Source: Bog-473 sp963737745 (lineage in GTDB: Bacteria > Actinomycetota > Acidimicrobiia > Acidimicrobiales > RAAP-2). From it: a DNA stretch of 64,000 nt. The notes under the pieces are model-generated. The model was not told the DNA's origin and did no database searches. It saw only the letters and a program-made list of their open reading frames with translations. The stretch spans positions 1-64,000 of the forward strand of contig CAVTTR010000001.1 of the NCBI GenBank assembly GCA_963737745.1, read 5' to 3'. This document shows positions 62,051 through 64,000 of the stretch, piece after piece. The position numbers and the translations under genes were made by a program. The number at the start of each line of letters is the position of its first letter. Positions within the stretch are counted from its first letter, which is position 1.

Positions 62051-62962
62051 ATGATTGGGATGACAGACCTCAGATTCGATGGACAAGTCGCTCTCGTTAC
62101 CGGTGCTGGCGGGGGTGTCGGGGCCGAGTACGCCAGACTGCTCGCAGCCCGAGGCGCACTCGTCGTGATAAATGATCTCGGCGGTACGGTGGACGGAAAG
62201 GGCCAGAGCACCACGGCTGCGGAGCGGGTCGTAAGTGAGATACGAGGCGCGGGTGGTGAAGCGGTTGCTGACGCAAACTCAGTTGCGAGCGAGAGCGGGG
62301 CCATCGCAGCCGTGCAAGCGACCCTGAATGCCTATGAGCGCATCGACATTGTAGTGAACAACGCTGGGATTCTGCGTGACCGATCTTTACTGAAAATGAC
62401 GACGGACGACTTTGATGCTGTCCTTGACGTGCATCTCCGTGGCGCATTCTGGGTTACACAAGCGGCGTGGGGCTACATGCGCGAAGCGAAATACGGGCGA
62501 ATCATCAACACGACCTCCAACGCCGGGCTGCTCGGCAACTTTGGCCAGGCGAATTACGCAGCGGCGAAGATGGGCCTCGTGGGGCTCACGAAAGTTCTCG
62601 CCCGCGAGGGTAAAGATCACAACATTAAAGTCAATGCTGTCGCACCTATGGCGAGAACGCGCATGACTGAGGATCTTCTCGGAGAAGCTGGAGCGGTGCT
62701 CGAACCATCTCTGGTCGCGCCGATAGTTGTCTTTCTCGCACACCAGGACAATCCGGTTAGTGGCGAGATCTATTGTGCAGGGGCTGGCGTCGTGAACCGG
62801 TTTTTCGTAGGAGCCACCAAAGGAATCTACCGTGAGGATCTCTCACCAGAATCAGTTCGCGATAATTTTGATCGAATCAACGACGAGACTGACTATGCCG
62901 TGTATTCGAGTGTGTACGATCACGTGCGGACCCTTCTCAAAGCGGGGTCACCGTCGAAATGA
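62051..62962 (+). CDS. SDR, MFE-2/17beta-HSD4-like hydroxyacyl-CoA dehydrogenase
   Basis: This SDR of about 303 aa starts MIGMTDLRFDGQVALVTGAG (ATG 62051, or 62060). It has TGAGGGVG, INDLGGTVDGKGQSTTAAER (a signature of the dehydrogenase part of multifunctional enzyme 2), NNAGILRD, NTTSNAGLLGN and YAAAK. The C-terminus is longer than in simple SDRs. It probably oxidises a 3-hydroxyacyl-CoA. A perfect operator-like site is upstream, and an APH-family gene follows. Confidence 0.9.
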   Translation: MIGMTDLRFDGQVALVTGAGGGVGAEYARLLAARGALVVINDLGGTVDGKGQSTTAAERVVSEIRGAGGEAVADANSVASESGAIAAVQATLNAYERIDIVVNNAGILRDRSLLKMTTDDFDAVLDVHLRGAFWVTQAAWGYMREAKYGRIINTTSNAGLLGNFGQANYAAAKMGLVGLTKVLAREGKDHNIKVNAVAPMARTRMTEDLLGEAGAVLEPSLVAPIVVFLAHQDNPVSGEIYCAGAGVVNRFFVGATKGIYREDLSPESVRDNFDRINDETDYAVYSSVYDHVRTLLKAGSPSK

Positions 62963-62987
62963 TTCAGGTCGATGTGTCAACGACTCG

Positions 62988-64000
62988 ATGTTTGCACTGA
63001 TGGAAACTGACTTCGATTTCGACACGCTGGCTTCCTGGATGGACGGTCAAGAACTCGGTACCGGTCCGATCGAATCGGTGGAACATCTGAGTGGGGGAAC
63101 GCAAAACATTCTCATTCGCTTCGTTCGATCGGGGCGTACCTACTTGTTGAGAAGGCCCCCGCGCCACAAGCGCCCGAACAGCGACGAAACCATGCGCCGA
63201 GAAGCCAAGGTTCTCGCCGCGCTGGATGGTTCAGACGTTCCTCACCCGCGTTTGATCGCCGCATGTCCAGACCAGGGGGTACTGGGAGCATCGTTTTACC
63301 TCATGGAAGCGATCGACGGCTTCAATCCGTTCGACCGTATTCCCGATGTATTCGCGAGCAATGGTTCGGCACATCGTACGTTTGGAATGGGCCTCGCGGC
63401 GGCGGCGGCGGCGATCGCAGACCTCGATGTACTGTCAATTGGTTTGGCGGATCTGGGTGCAGGCGATACGTGGCTGGAAAGACAGGTCCCGCAGTGGCAG
63501 AATCAACTGCGCTCTTACGAGTCGGTGAGCGGATATAAGGCTCTCGACCTTGGTCCGCACGAGGAAGTCGGTGAGTGGCTTCTCATGCGACAGCCAACCA
63601 GCGGGCGGGTAGGCCTCATTCATGGCGATTTTCACGCCGCGAATACGATTGTCGATCCCACCACAGGATCGATCAAGGCCGTTGTGGATTGGGAACTTGT
63701 AACACTCGGCGATCCATTCATCGACATTGCTACCCTCCTCGTATCGTGGCCCGACACGAGCCTCCCCGTACCGAATTCGATTCGTAAACCGCTATCGGGG
63801 CTACCGCATCGTTCTGAGCTTATCGATGAGTATGCCCGCCGGACGGGCTTCGACATGTCTGATTTTCTGTGGTTCCAAGTGTTGGCATGCTATCGGGTCG
63901 CTGTGATTCTGGATGGCACGCATGCCCGGGCCCTCGATGGCCGAGCCGGGTCCTCAGTCGCGGCTGCGCTCCATGGCGCAGCGAAACTCTTGATCTCGCA
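62988..64000 (+). CDS. APH-family phosphotransferase, cut by window end
   Basis: The frame is open from ATG 62988 (or 63000) to the right edge, so the C-terminus is not visible. Kinase motifs are clear: GTQNILIRFVRSGRTYLLRR (lysine-like loop), LIHGDFHAANTIVD and the metal-binding KAVVDWELVTLGDPFIDIAT. This matches the ACAD10/11-type and bacterial LvaA-like kinases. Such enzymes phosphorylate 4-hydroxyacyl-CoA in some pathways, which agrees with nearby ACAD and hydroxyacyl dehydrogenase genes. The substrate here is inference. Confidence 0.87.
   Translation, partial: MFALMETDFDFDTLASWMDGQELGTGPIESVEHLSGGTQNILIRFVRSGRTYLLRRPPRHKRPNSDETMRREAKVLAALDGSDVPHPRLIAACPDQGVLGASFYLMEAIDGFNPFDRIPDVFASNGSAHRTFGMGLAAAAAAIADLDVLSIGLADLGAGDTWLERQVPQWQNQLRSYESVSGYKALDLGPHEEVGEWLLMRQPTSGRVGLIHGDFHAANTIVDPTTGSIKAVVDWELVTLGDPFIDIATLLVSWPDTSLPVPNSIRKPLSGLPHRSELIDEYARRTGFDMSDFLWFQVLACYRVAVILDGTHARALDGRAGSSVAAALHGAAKLLIS

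Noticed and set aside
1..64000. CRISPR arrays or rRNA genes
   Set aside because: No regularly spaced short repeats and no rRNA-like sequence were seen.

Overview
The window looks like chromosomal DNA of a high-GC actinobacterium, possibly an uncultured acidimicrobiia- or mycobacteria-like lineage. The evidence is GC-rich codon use, frequent GTG starts, ATGA/GTGA start-stop overlaps, paired histidine kinase/OmpR regulators, ECF sigma factor with a YCII protein, F420/FMN-type LLM enzymes, and many acyl-CoA dehydrogenases, SDRs and crotonases. The taxon cannot be fixed from sequence alone.

Region 1 (1-21.4 kb) is accessory-like. It holds an ABC-2 exporter, a PadR regulator with a six-helix membrane protein, a two-component system, a divergent lipoprotein/adaptor/MacB-type exporter operon, a Coq4-like protein, an ArsR/SRPBCC operon, an ECF sigma/YCII pair, an XRE/nucleotidyltransferase pair resembling a toxin-antitoxin module, a second two-component system and an SGNH hydrolase. 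Three degenerate direct repeats derived from the 3' part of a tRNA-Lys lie at about 66, 15904 and 17399; the last two frame the toxin-antitoxin-like pair. About fourteen frame disruptions fall in this region, against one in the last 39 kb. Many lie beside C/G runs, so base-calling error and real decay must be separated.

Region 2 (21.2-24.7 kb) is a 2.18-kb near-identical second copy of 2795-4978 (PadR gene, membrane gene, 3' part of the kinase gene). Both of its ends abut truncated IS3-family sequences.

Region 3 (25.4-64 kb) is a large catabolic cluster, almost all intact. One operon (25.4-33.0 kb) encodes an acyl-CoA ligase, an alpha/beta hydrolase, a LivH-LivM-LivG triple fusion, LivF, an LLM oxidoreductase and a small P-loop kinase. 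The matching Liv-type binding protein lies 19 kb away at 44.4 kb, but behind an almost identical 37-bp promoter. Other genes encode FAD and LLM monooxygenases, a flavin reductase, SDRs, three acyl-CoA dehydrogenases, a thiolase-like protein with its DUF35 partner, two crotonases, a CaiB CoA-transferase, hydrolases, RidA with a threonine-dehydratase-like enzyme, and at the right edge an APH-family kinase. Five sites resembling the palindrome AnCAAGnnCTTGnT lie at operon starts and suggest a common TetR-type (KstR2-like) regulon. The simplest reading is uptake, CoA activation, oxidation and beta-oxidation-like breakdown of an organic acid, perhaps alicyclic, terpenoid or steroid-derived. The substrate is not identified.
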